25,588 nucleotides of DNA from Clostridiales bacterium (GTDB lineage Bacteria > Bacillota > Clostridia > Oscillospirales > Oscillospiraceae): positions 1-25,588 of the forward strand of contig DYBL01000097.1 in the NCBI GenBank assembly GCA_019418625.1, written 5' to 3'. This document shows positions 14,457-23,739 of this stretch, piece after piece; position 1 is the first letter of the stretch, and each line of letters opens with the position of its first letter. The notes below the pieces were generated by a model. The model searched no databases. It saw nothing but the letters and a program-made list of their open reading frames with translations, and was not told the DNA's origin. The position numbers and the translations under genes were made by a program.

Positions 14457-15269
14457 TCACCCCAGCGCCTTGCGCAGCGTCCGCAGGTCCTTGTCCTTTT
14501 TCACCAGCACACCGGCAAAGGGGATCTCCCGGGCGATGCGCTCCGGCGCCACGCCGCCGGCTGCCAGGGCCCGCAGCCAGTCCACCAGCTCGGAGGTGCT
14601 GGGCCGCTTTTCGATGTCCCGCAGGCCCCGCACCCAGTAGAATGCCTCCAGGGCCTGGGTCAGCAGGTCCTGCTCCAGATCTCCGAAGTGGACACGGACG
14701 ATCTGCTCCATCTGGGCGCGGTCGGGAAACTCGATATAGTGGAACACGCACCGTCGCAAAAAGGCGTCGGGCAGCTCCTTTTCCGCGTTGGAGGTGATGA
14801 TGACCACCGGCCGCTGCCGGGCCCGCACCGTCTCCCCGGTCTCGGGGATATAAAACTCCATCCGGTCCAGCTCCCACAAAAGGTCGTTGGGAAACTCCAG
14901 GTCCGCCTTGTCGATCTCGTCGATGAGCAGCACCACCCGCTGCTCCGCGCGGAACGCCTCGCCCAGCTTGCCCAGCTTGATGTAACGGGCGATATCGTCC
15001 ACGCCGCCGGTGCCGAACTGGCTGTCGTAAAGCCGCTGTACCACGTCATAGACATACAGACCGTCCTGGGCCTTGGTGGTGGACTTTACGTTCCACACCA
15101 GCAGCTGCTCTCCCAGGGCGTCCGCCACCGCCTGGGCCAGCAGCGTCTTGCCTGTGCCCGGCTCTCCCTTGATCAAAAGGGGCTTTTCCAGCGTGATGGC
15201 CACGTTCACCGCGCTCATCAGCTCCGGTGACGCCACATACTGCCCTGTACCTGTAAAGAAATGTTCCAT
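14457..15269 (-). CDS. MoxR-family AAA+ ATPase
   Basis: MoxR proteins are ATP-driven remodelling factors that act with VWA partners. The 270-residue product has Walker A GEPGTGKT (35-42), Walker B VVLLIDEIDKAD, sensor 1 in IITSNAEKELPDAFLRRC with the arginine finger region, and a C-terminal lid domain. The ATG at 15269 has GAGGAG 6 nt upstream and a strong promoter about 50 bp further out. It forms a two-gene operon with the CoxE-like gene. No oxidoreductase or metal-enzyme gene lies next to the pair. Confidence 0.93.
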   Translation of the reverse strand: MEHFFTGTGQYVASPELMSAVNVAITLEKPLLIKGEPGTGKTLLAQAVADALGEQLLVWNVKSTTKAQDGLYVYDVVQRLYDSQFGTGGVDDIARYIKLGKLGEAFRAEQRVVLLIDEIDKADLEFPNDLLWELDRMEFYIPETGETVRARQRPVVIITSNAEKELPDAFLRRCVFHYIEFPDRAQMEQIVRVHFGDLEQDLLTQALEAFYWVRGLRDIEKRPSTSELVDWLRALAAGGVAPERIAREIPFAGVLVKKDKDLRTLRKALG

Positions 15270-15315
15270 GTTCGCTCCTCACAGTCTCAGATTCCGCCGC
15301 AATGCGGCATTTCAA

Positions 15316-15344
15316 ATTATACCAGACAACCGCTCCCGTGACAA
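15316..15344 (-). promoter_or_regulatory. Promoter of the MoxR/CoxE-like operon
   Basis: On the minus strand TTGTCA (15344-15339), a 17-nt spacer and TATAAT (15321-15316) are near-consensus. Transcription would start about 40 nt before the MoxR start codon. Confidence 0.82.
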
Positions 15345-15381
15345 TCGCCCCCGGAAAACGTTACATCATGCAACATCTCTT

Positions 15382-15410
15382 TGTATCATACAGCAACGTC
15401 ATGTGATACA
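15382..15410. promoter_or_regulatory. Dyad upstream of the sigma-54 type promoter, candidate enhancer site
   Basis: TGTATCA (15382-15388) and TGATACA (15404-15410) form a perfect 7-bp inverted repeat with a 15-nt spacer, centred about 90 nt upstream of the expected transcription start. That is the normal position for a bacterial enhancer-binding protein of the sigma-54 type. No such activator gene is in the window. Confidence 0.45.
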
Positions 15411-15459
15411 TTTTCCGTCCCTTTTCCCTCTTTCCCCGTGTTTTTCCCGTTTTTATACC

Positions 15460-15475
15460 TGGCATGTTTTTTGCT
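15460..15475 (+). promoter_or_regulatory. Sigma-54 (SigL/RpoN) type -24/-12 promoter
   Basis: TGGCATG-TTTT-TTGCT matches the TGGCACG-N4-TTGCW consensus at all but one defined position and has the required GG-N10-GC spacing (GG at 15461-15462, GC at 15473-15474). It lies 60 bp before the CoA-transferase start, giving a leader of about 50 nt. No competing TTGACA/TATAAT promoter is evident, so the operon probably needs an ATP-dependent activator. Confidence 0.7.
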
Positions 15476-15535
15476 TCATAGTTCTGCAAAAGCATGAACA
15501 AACTCGTGAATCGATTTTGAAAAGAGGTTACTGCA

Positions 15536-16735
15536 ATGGAAATGGAAAAAGGCTTGCTTGAAGGCGTCGTAGTGCTGGATCTGACCCGCGTTCTGGCCGG
15601 TCCCTACTGCGGCATGATCCTGGCGGACATGGGCGCCACGGTCATCAAGGTGGAAAATCCCAAGGGCGGCGACGACACCCGCAAGATGGGCCCCTTTGTC
15701 AACGGCAACAGCGTTTATTACGCCAACTTCAACCGCAGCAAGATCGGCTGCACCCTGAACCTGAAGGACCCCGAGGCCAAGGAGATCTTCAAGGAGATGG
15801 TGAAGAAGGCGGACGTGGTCATCGAAAACTACCGTCCCGGCACCATGGAGAAGCTGGGCCTCGGGTACGATGTGCTCAAGGAGGTCAATCCCGCCATCAT
15901 CTACGGCGCCGTGTCCGGCTTCGGCCACACCGGCCCCTTCAGCAAGCGGGCCGGCTATGATATCGTGGGCCAGGCCATGGGCGGATTGATGAGCACCACC
16001 GGCTGGCCCGGCGGACAGCCCACCCGCGTGGGCACCCCCATGGGCGACGTGCTGGGCGGACTGAACCTGGCCATCGGCGTGCTGGCCGCTCTGGTGAACC
16101 GTCAGAAGACGGGCCTGGGTGAGAAGGTGGACGTGGCCCTGGTGGACTCCGTGGTCTCCGCCATGGAGAACATCACCATGATCTATCAGGCCACCGGCCG
16201 TATCCCCCAGCGCATCGGCAACCGCTATGAGTCCACCTATCCCTATGACTCCTTCCCTGCCAAGGACGGCAACGTCATCATCGCCGCCGGCAACAACAAG
16301 CTCTTCGCCATTTTGTGCGATGTCATGGGCCAGCCGGAGCTGAAAGAGGATCCCCGCTTCCTGGAGGTCAAGGACCGGGTAGCCAACCACGAGCCCCTGC
16401 GGGAGATCGTCTCCGCCTGGACCCAGAATTACACCATCGAGGAGATCGACCAGATGCTCAACGGTGCCGGCTGCCCTGCCAGCGCCGTGAACACCATCGA
16501 CCGCATGGTGGTCGATCCTCAGATCGCCGGCGCCCGGGATATGTTCCCCGAGATCGATCAGCCCGGCATCGGCAAGCTCCACATCACCGCCACCGCCCAG
16601 AAGCTCACCCGCACCAAGTCCTGCCCCCGCAAGCCCGCTCCCCTGCTGGGCGAGGACAATGCCGAGATCTTCGGCAAGATGCTGGGCTTTGACGAGGCCC
16701 GCTTGGCCGAGCTGAAGGAAAAAGGCGTGATTTAA
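15536..16735 (+). CDS. CaiB/BaiF family (class III) CoA-transferase
   Basis: Class III CoA-transferases move CoA between an acyl-CoA and a free acid through an aspartyl-CoA adduct. The 399-residue product has the family opening LEGVVVLDLTRVLAGPYC, the segment DVVIENYRPGTMEKLGL, and the catalytic aspartate in RAGYDIVGQ (D142), followed by the glycine-rich TGWPGGQPTRVG. Length is typical. The start at 15536 has AGAGG 8 nt upstream. The following gene, an HMG-CoA lyase, overlaps its ribosome site with this gene's stop codon. The pair resembles human SUGCT plus HMGCL, so activation of 3-hydroxy-3-methylglutarate or a related branched hydroxydiacid is a reasonable guess; the substrate is not proven. 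Confidence 0.92.
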   Translation: MEMEKGLLEGVVVLDLTRVLAGPYCGMILADMGATVIKVENPKGGDDTRKMGPFVNGNSVYYANFNRSKIGCTLNLKDPEAKEIFKEMVKKADVVIENYRPGTMEKLGLGYDVLKEVNPAIIYGAVSGFGHTGPFSKRAGYDIVGQAMGGLMSTTGWPGGQPTRVGTPMGDVLGGLNLAIGVLAALVNRQKTGLGEKVDVALVDSVVSAMENITMIYQATGRIPQRIGNRYESTYPYDSFPAKDGNVIIAAGNNKLFAILCDVMGQPELKEDPRFLEVKDRVANHEPLREIVSAWTQNYTIEEIDQMLNGAGCPASAVNTIDRMVVDPQIAGARDMFPEIDQPGIGKLHITATAQKLTRTKSCPRKPAPLLGEDNAEIFGKMLGFDEARLAELKEKGVI

Positions 16736-16750
16736 AGGAGGCACCGCACC

Positions 16751-17659
16751 ATGAAGCAGAAAATTGATGTGATCGAAGTCGGCCCCCGGGACGGCTTCCA
16801 AAGCGTGAAATGTGCCCAGATCACCACGGAGCAGAAGCTCAAGGTCATCGACGATCTGGTCGCCGCCGGCGTCAAGCATCTGGAGTACACCTCCTTCGTC
16901 AGCCCCAAGGCCATCCCCCAGCTGGCGGATGCCAAGGACGTCACCGAGGCAGTCCTGAAAAAGTATCCCGATCTGGACCTGTTCGCCCTGGTCCCCAACC
17001 TGCGGGGCGCTCAGAACGCCTATGAGCTGGGCCTCAGAAAGGTGTGCTATGTGGTTTCTCTGAGCGTGAGCCACAACAAGGCCAACATCAACCGCACCCA
17101 CGAGCAGTCCCTGGAGGCCTACAAGGAGATCCGGGCCGCCTATCCCGACCTGGACGTGATCGTGGACCTGGCCACCACCTTCGGCTGCCCCTTCGAGGGT
17201 AAGTACGAAGACCCCGCCGCCGTAGTGGCGTTTTTGAAGGATTACGCGGACGCCGGCATGACCACCTGCTGCCTGTGCGACACCATCGGCATCGCCGATC
17301 CCGCCCAGGTCAAGGCCGTTATCGCCGCCGTGAAGGAGGCCTATCCCTCCCTGGAGCTGATGGTCCACTTCCACGATACCCGGGGCCTTGGCATGGTGAA
17401 CACCATGGCCGCCATCGAATCCGGCGTCACCAAGATCCAGTCCGCCCTGGGCGGTCTGGGCGGCTGCCCCTTCGCCCCCGGTGCATCCGGCAACCTCTCC
17501 ACGGAGGACATGGTCTGGATGCTCAACGAGATGGGCTATGACACCGGCATCTCCTTCTCCAAGCTCCTGGCCGCCGCCAAGGACCAGGTCAAGGTCATTG
17601 CCGGCAATTACAGCGGCCACCACATCAACGTGGAGGCCGAGACCCCCTGCAAAGCCTGA
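16751..17659 (+). CDS. Hydroxymethylglutaryl-CoA lyase
   Basis: This DRE-TIM metallolyase cleaves 3-hydroxy-3-methylglutaryl-CoA to acetoacetate and acetyl-CoA. The 302-residue product keeps the catalytic set: EVGPRDGFQ (R13, D14), SFVSPKAIPQLAD, CDTIG, the metal-binding HFHDTRG (H206, H208), and the lyase signature GLGGCPFAPGASGN with the reactive Cys 239 and N248. The last motif is nearly the same as in animal HMG-CoA lyases. That makes true HMG-CoA lyase more likely than an isopropylmalate or citramalate synthase relative. AAAGGAGG spans the upstream stop codon, so translation is linked to the CoA-transferase. A terminator closes the two-gene operon. Confidence 0.93.
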   Translation: MKQKIDVIEVGPRDGFQSVKCAQITTEQKLKVIDDLVAAGVKHLEYTSFVSPKAIPQLADAKDVTEAVLKKYPDLDLFALVPNLRGAQNAYELGLRKVCYVVSLSVSHNKANINRTHEQSLEAYKEIRAAYPDLDVIVDLATTFGCPFEGKYEDPAAVVAFLKDYADAGMTTCCLCDTIGIADPAQVKAVIAAVKEAYPSLELMVHFHDTRGLGMVNTMAAIESGVTKIQSALGGLGGCPFAPGASGNLSTEDMVWMLNEMGYDTGISFSKLLAAAKDQVKVIAGNYSGHHINVEAETPCKA

Positions 17660-17688
17660 TCCTTTTCTTTTCCCCTCTCTTTTCCATA

Positions 17689-17737
17689 CGGGAAGACCCG
17701 GCCCGCAGTTCGCCGCTGCGGACCGGGTCTTTTCCCG
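17689..17737 (+). terminator. Terminator of the CoA-transferase/HMG-CoA lyase operon
   Basis: AAGACCCGG-C-CCGCAG pairs with CTGCGG-A-CCGGGTCTT around a 7-nt loop, with further outer CGGG/CCCG pairing and a TTTT run after it. It lies about 30 bp past the lyase stop and isolates the kinase gene. Confidence 0.8.
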
Positions 17738-17783
17738 TTTTCTCCCCAAAAACGCCATCGTATCTGACCTTATTTCAAATTCA

Positions 17784-17823
17784 AAAACTGACTCTTTCGG
17801 CAGGTCAGAGTCCCTGCTATAAT
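17784..17823 (+). promoter_or_regulatory. Promoter region of the pyridoxal kinase gene with overlapping dyads
   Basis: A perfect TATAAT is at 17818-17823, 31 nt before the start codon, but no good -35 lies 16-18 nt upstream. The spacer holds two overlapping dyads, CTGAC/GTCAG (17788-17808) and GACTCT/AGAGTC (17790-17812). These could be an activator or repressor site that makes up for the missing -35. Confidence 0.5.
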
Positions 17824-17853
17824 GAGGCAAAACAAGCAAAGGAAGTGCCGTTT

Positions 17854-18684
17854 ATGAAGCGCATCGTCAGCATCCAGGATATCTCCTGTCTGGGCAAGTG
17901 CTCTTTGACCGTGGCCCTGCCCATTATTTCCGCCATGGGCGTGGAGTGCTCCATCGTGCCCACCGCCGTGCTCTCCACCCATACCATGTTCCAGAATTTC
18001 ACCTGCAAGGACCTCACCGACCAGATCGGCCCCATCGCCGCCCACTGGAAGGCTGAAAAGCTGGGCTTTGACGCCATCTACACCGGGTATCTTGCCTCCA
18101 AAGAGCAGATCGGTGACGTGTGCGCCTTCTTCGACCAGTTCAAGACTGAGAATAACCTGATCGTGGTGGACCCGGTCATGGCCGACAACGGCAAGCTCTA
18201 TCCGGCCTTCGGCGAGGATTTCCCCGCCGAGATGGCCAAGGTCTGCGCCAAGGCTGATCTGATCGTCCCCAACCTGACGGAGGCCAGTCTGCTGACGGGC
18301 CTGCCCTACAAGACCGAGTACGACGAGGACTACATCCGCCAGATGCTCCAGGCCCTGGCCAAGCTGGGTCCCCGGTATGTGGCGCTCACCGGCGTGAGCT
18401 TCGAGAAGGGCAAGCTGGGCGTCATGTACTACGACCAGCAGACCGGCCAGTACGGCAGCTACTTTGCCGAGCACCTGCCCGCCAGCTTCCACGGCACCGG
18501 CGACGTGTTCGCCTCCACCTGCGTGGGCGGCCTCATGCGGGGCAAGTCCCTGGGCGACGCCCTGGCTCTGGCGGCCGACTACACCGTAGAGTGCATCCGC
18601 GCCACGTTGGCCAGCGCCGATCACGCCTGGTACGGCGTGGACTTTGAAACCGCCATTCCCTATCTGGTGGACCGCCTGCGCTGA
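17854..18684 (+). CDS. Pyridoxal/pyridoxamine kinase (PdxY-type)
   Basis: This PfkB/ribokinase-superfamily kinase phosphorylates pyridoxal, pyridoxamine or pyridoxine with ATP to salvage vitamin B6. The 276-residue product begins KRIVSIQDISCLGKCSLTVA, has VDPVMADNGKLY and PNLTEASLLTG, and carries the catalytic loop FHGTGDVFAS with general-base D217. The ATG at 17854 has AAAGGAAG 8 nt upstream; an in-frame GTG at 17845 would overlap that site. It stands alone between a terminator and a convergent gene. PLP supply would serve enzymes such as the threonine ammonia-lyase in this window, but no operon link is seen. Confidence 0.93.
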   Translation: MKRIVSIQDISCLGKCSLTVALPIISAMGVECSIVPTAVLSTHTMFQNFTCKDLTDQIGPIAAHWKAEKLGFDAIYTGYLASKEQIGDVCAFFDQFKTENNLIVVDPVMADNGKLYPAFGEDFPAEMAKVCAKADLIVPNLTEASLLTGLPYKTEYDEDYIRQMLQALAKLGPRYVALTGVSFEKGKLGVMYYDQQTGQYGSYFAEHLPASFHGTGDVFASTCVGGLMRGKSLGDALALAADYTVECIRATLASADHAWYGVDFETAIPYLVDRLR

Positions 18685-18718
18685 GCGCAGCGCGCCGGCA
18701 CCATACCTATATAAAATA

Positions 18719-18758
18719 TAAAGCAGGGGGCTGACCATTGGATCAGCCCCCTGCTTTT
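18719..18758. terminator. Bidirectional terminator between pyridoxal kinase and the metallopeptidase-like gene
   Basis: A long stem of about 15 bp, AAAGCAGGGGGCTGA with its complement TCAGCCCCCTGCTTT around an 8-nt loop, is flanked by T-runs readable from either side. It ends the plus-strand kinase gene and the minus-strand metallopeptidase-like gene, whose stop is at 18762. Confidence 0.88.
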
Positions 18759-18761
18759 TGC

Positions 18762-19148
18762 TTATTCAGAAAGTCCCATGTCCCGGCGGTACTGGGCCAG
18801 CTCCTCCGCGTCCCGGTCATCCAGGGCATGGAGGCCGCCCCGGCCCTCCATGTGGTGGGTCAGCTCATGGGAGAGGGTGGTGTAGAGCTCGTCGGCCCAG
18901 GTGTCCTCGTCCCAGTCCTCCTTTTCCGCCAGCGCCGCAAAGGAGCCGTAGTAGAGGTTGATGTAGCAACCCAGAAGATCGTGGCAGTACTCTCCCAGAA
19001 TATACATCTCCCCCGGAGGAAAGCCCGGGTCCGGCAGCGCCTCTTCCAGAAGATTCACCCCGCCGTTGAGTCCCTCAAAGAGGACCTCGGGAAACTCCTC
19101 TGCCATCTCGTCCAGAAGGTCATTCACCCGGTCAATGGTCAGTACCAT
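18762..19148 (-). CDS. Metallopeptidase family protein (zincin-like, HExxH)
   Basis: This is a small 128-residue protein with the zinc-binding helix SHELTHHMEG (H94, E95, H98) near its C-terminal third, matching the small zincin_1/DUF1025 group of predicted metallopeptidases. It begins VLTIDRVNDLLDEMAEEFP and contains PPGEMYILGEY, both usual in this group. It is acidic and lacks a signal peptide, so it should be cytosolic. The role is unknown; no peptidase activity can be claimed from the motif alone. AAAGGAG 8 nt before the ATG at 19148 supports the start. It follows an unknown membrane-anchored protein gene by 18 bp and is probably cotranscribed with it. Confidence 0.85.
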   Translation of the reverse strand: MVLTIDRVNDLLDEMAEEFPEVLFEGLNGGVNLLEEALPDPGFPPGEMYILGEYCHDLLGCYINLYYGSFAALAEKEDWDEDTWADELYTTLSHELTHHMEGRGGLHALDDRDAEELAQYRRDMGLSE

Positions 19149-19166
19149 CGATTTCTCTCCTTTCTC

Positions 19167-19721
19167 TCAGCAGGTAGGCTCACCGGACACGGACCAGAAA
19201 TACCAGTGCTCCCGGATCCGCTCCTCCTCTGCCGGCCACCACCGCAGGATCTCATCGGCATACCCAGCATCAAGCGTCCGGTCCGGCTGTCCGCTGTCTC
19301 TCCCGTGATAGCCCGGATCGATCCAGATCAAAAAAACGCCGTCTTTTGTGAAGTCCTCATTGTCATACCGGACCGCTCCGAATGTAACAGCCAGGTGTTC
19401 TCCGGCGTCGCAGGCAACAGTGACCTCACGCAAGCCGTACTCACTCATGAGCGGCACAAGGACCTCCCCATAAGACGTTTCCGCCAAGGAGGTCTGCGCA
19501 TCCGTTCCCGGTCCCCGGCTCCGCACAACGTCTCGGTCGATCGTCAGCGTCCAGGAATCACCGTCCTCCGCCTCCCGCAGCGCCTCCACCGCAGCCTGAA
19601 AGGTGCCGTCCGTCAGCCATTGCTCCATGTCCCTGCGATCAGGCAGGTCAAAAGCTGTCTCCTGTATCCAAACTGCGGTGACCAAAATCGCCGCAGTCAG
19701 GATCAGCCACCGCTTCTTCAC
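19167..19721 (-). CDS. Hypothetical protein with N-terminal membrane or signal segment
   Basis: I do not recognise this 184-residue product. It opens with KKRWLILTAAILVTAVWI, a single hydrophobic helix that could be a signal peptide or anchor; with no lipobox, the rest would lie outside the membrane. The body is acidic, with EDGDSWTLTIDRDVV, VTVACDAGEHLAVTFGAVRYDNEDF and a Trp-rich tail (RWWPAEEERIREHWYFW). The start appears to be GTG at 19721 with GGAG close upstream; no better ATG fits the hydrophobic N-terminus. Its codon use is less GC3-biased than its neighbours, which could mean weaker expression or later arrival. It lies between tex and the metallopeptidase-like gene on the same strand. 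Confidence 0.7.
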   Translation of the reverse strand: MKKRWLILTAAILVTAVWIQETAFDLPDRRDMEQWLTDGTFQAAVEALREAEDGDSWTLTIDRDVVRSRGPGTDAQTSLAETSYGEVLVPLMSEYGLREVTVACDAGEHLAVTFGAVRYDNEDFTKDGVFLIWIDPGYHGRDSGQPDRTLDAGYADEILRWWPAEEERIREHWYFWSVSGEPTC

Positions 19722-19766
19722 CGGCTCCAGCCCCCTTTCCGCCCATTTAAAAGCTCTTCAAAGGCG

Positions 19767-21932
<2,166 letters not shown>

Positions 21933-21970
21933 AGTGCTCCTTTCCGCCGTCTCCCGTCCTGCGGCGGGAG

Positions 21971-22002
21971 AAAAGGCGGCGTCCTTTGTTCCGGGCGCCG
22001 CC
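21971..22002 (-). terminator. Terminator after the DUF1846 gene
   Basis: On the minus strand GGCGGCG (22002-21996) pairs with CGCCGCC (21981-21975) around a 14-nt loop, followed by TTTTCTC. A second hairpin, CTCCCG/CGGGAG (21951-21970), follows just before tex. The long loop and short U-run suggest partial read-through into tex. Confidence 0.6.
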
Positions 22003-22014
22003 GCTTGTTTTCTC

Positions 22015-23499
22015 TTACTTGTGATAGAGCCTCTTCGTCTCGTACCGGGGCTCGCAGCTGACCAGGATGCCCAGCCGCCGCAGCAGGTTTTCGTCCACCT
22101 CGCTGAGCACTACGGTAAAGTGGGCGTCACAGCCCCGAAGCTTGGGCAGCTGCTGCTGAGCAAGCTCCGCCAGGGGGTTGGTCAGGGCGGAGATGGTCAG
22201 CGCCATGAGCACCTCGTCCGTGTGGAGCCGGGGATTCTTGTGGCCCAGATACGCCGTTTTGAGCTTGCACACAGGCTCCAGCACCTGGGCGGAGATCAGC
22301 TCGAACTGATCGTCGATGCCGCCCAGAGCCTTGAGGGCATTCAAAAGCAGGGCAGAGGCCGCGCCCAGGGTGTCGGAGGTCTTGCCGGTGATGACACGGC
22401 CGTCCGGCAGCACCATGGCGCCGGCAGGGCCGCCGGTGGTCTCTGCTTTCAGAAGGGACGCGGACACCGCCGGGCAGATCTCCGGCGTGACGCCCGATTG
22501 CTGCATGACCAGCTCCAGCTTGCGCACTGGCTCGTCCCCGCTCTTGCCCTGGAGCCGCTCCACGCAGGCGGTGTAGTACCGGCGCAATATCTCCATGCGG
22601 CTGGCGGCGCAGCACACCGCGTCGTCCACGATGCAGTTGCCCGCCATGTTCACGCCCATGTCCGTGGGGGACTGGTAGGGGGACTTGCCCTGGATCTTTT
22701 CAAAGATGGTGCTCAGCACCGGGAAGATCTCCACGTCCCGGTTGTAGTTGACGGCGGTCTTGCCGTAGGCCTCCAGGTGGAACGGGTCGATCATGTTCAC
22801 ATCGTTGAGGTCCGCCGTGGCCGCCTCATAGGCCAGGTTCACCGGGTGCTTGAGGGGCAGGTTCCAGATGGGGAACGTCTCAAACTTGGCGTAGCCGGCG
22901 GTGATGCCCCGCTTGTTGTCGTGATAGAGCTGGGAAAGGCAGGTGGCCATCTTGCCGCTGCCGGGGCCCGGCGCCGTCACCACCACCAGGGAGCGGCTGG
23001 TCTCGATATAGTCGTTCTTGCCCAGGCCCTCGTCGCTGACGATGTGCTGGACGTCGGAGGGGTAGCCGGCGATGGGATAGTGGCGGTAGCAGCGGATGCC
23101 CAGGGCGGTGAGCCGCTTCAAAAAGGCGTCTGCCGCCGCCTGGCCGCTGTACCGGGTCATGACCACGCTGCCCACATACAGCCCCAGCTGGCGGAAGATG
23201 TCGATCAGCCGCAGCACGTCGTCATCATAGGTGATGCCCAGATCGCCCCGCACCTTGTTCTTTTCAATGTCCGAGGCATTGATGGCGATGACGATCTCCA
23301 CGTCGTCGCTCAGCTGCTGGAGCATGCGGATCTTGCTGTCCGGCTCAAAGCCCGGCAGCACCCGGGACGCGTGGTAGTCGTCAAACAGCTTGCCGCCGAA
23401 TTCCAGATACAGCTTGCCGCCGAACTGTGCGATGCGGCGCTTGATCTGCTCGGACTGGGTGGTCAGGTATTTCTGGTTATCAAACCCGATGGCTCTCAT
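22015..23499 (-). CDS. DUF1846 domain-containing protein (UPF0371)
   Basis: This is a conserved protein of unknown function, 494 residues, matching the full length of the DUF1846 family. It begins RAIGFDNQKYLTTQSEQI, a family hallmark, and contains GGKLFDDYHASRVLPGF. A P-loop-like VVTAPGPGSGKMATCLSQ (APGPGSGK at 176-183) suggests nucleotide or phosphate binding. KFETFPIWNLPLKHPVNLAYEAATADL and DMGVNMAG follow. No signal or membrane segment is visible, so it should be cytoplasmic. The ATG at 23499 is the family start, yet its AGGAGAGG lies an unusual 13 nt upstream, which may lower translation. It has its own promoter and lies upstream of tex. Confidence 0.93.
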   Translation of the reverse strand: MRAIGFDNQKYLTTQSEQIKRRIAQFGGKLYLEFGGKLFDDYHASRVLPGFEPDSKIRMLQQLSDDVEIVIAINASDIEKNKVRGDLGITYDDDVLRLIDIFRQLGLYVGSVVMTRYSGQAAADAFLKRLTALGIRCYRHYPIAGYPSDVQHIVSDEGLGKNDYIETSRSLVVVTAPGPGSGKMATCLSQLYHDNKRGITAGYAKFETFPIWNLPLKHPVNLAYEAATADLNDVNMIDPFHLEAYGKTAVNYNRDVEIFPVLSTIFEKIQGKSPYQSPTDMGVNMAGNCIVDDAVCCAASRMEILRRYYTACVERLQGKSGDEPVRKLELVMQQSGVTPEICPAVSASLLKAETTGGPAGAMVLPDGRVITGKTSDTLGAASALLLNALKALGGIDDQFELISAQVLEPVCKLKTAYLGHKNPRLHTDEVLMALTISALTNPLAELAQQQLPKLRGCDAHFTVVLSEVDENLLRRLGILVSCEPRYETKRLYHK

Positions 23500-23535
23500 A
23501 GGTAACGCACGACCTCTCCTCTTATTTTCTGCAAA

Positions 23536-23564
23536 AGTATATCACAGCCCGCCCCGTTTGGAAA
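23536..23564 (-). promoter_or_regulatory. Promoter of the DUF1846 gene
   Basis: On the minus strand TTTCCA (23564-23559), a 17-nt spacer and TATACT (23541-23536) fit a vegetative promoter, giving a leader of about 30 nt that includes AGGAGAGG. Confidence 0.68.
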
Positions 23565-23642
23565 GGGCTTTGTCCGGCAGAGGGCGCCGAAAAAAAGGTC
23601 GACCTATTAGGGAAATTTATTCCCGGTATTACGACTTTGTTC

Positions 23643-23671
23643 TTTACTTATGAAAAAACACCCGATATAAT
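23643..23671 (+). promoter_or_regulatory. purA promoter
   Basis: TTTACT (23643-23648), a 17-nt spacer and a perfect TATAAT (23666-23671) form a good promoter. Transcription would begin near 23678, leaving a leader of about 62 nt before purA. Confidence 0.75.
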
Positions 23672-23679
23672 AGATTAGG

Positions 23680-23723
23680 TTGGGCGCTTATGGCCCAATA
23701 CATTACACCCGTAAATGTAAAAC
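23680..23723 (+). promoter_or_regulatory. purA leader hairpins
   Basis: TTGGGC-GCTTATG-GCCCAA forms a perfect 6-bp hairpin at the very 5' end of the transcript (23680-23698). It is followed by the dyad TACATT-N9-AATGTA. They may stabilise the message or bind a regulator; no known purine riboswitch core is present. Confidence 0.4.
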
Positions 23724-23739
23724 CGGGAGGGTTTTTATT

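Noticed and set aside
15476..17839. Long minus-strand open frame opposite the CoA-transferase and HMG-CoA lyase genes
   Set aside because: The composition is typical of antisense shadows, with no motif and no ribosome site, and the plus-strand genes carry complete catalytic motifs.
23690..23730. CCGTAAATGT in the purA leader, similar to part of a purine riboswitch loop
   Set aside because: The other conserved core elements (the P1 junction, GATATGG loop and TCTACC joining segment) are missing and the leader is only about 62 nt long.
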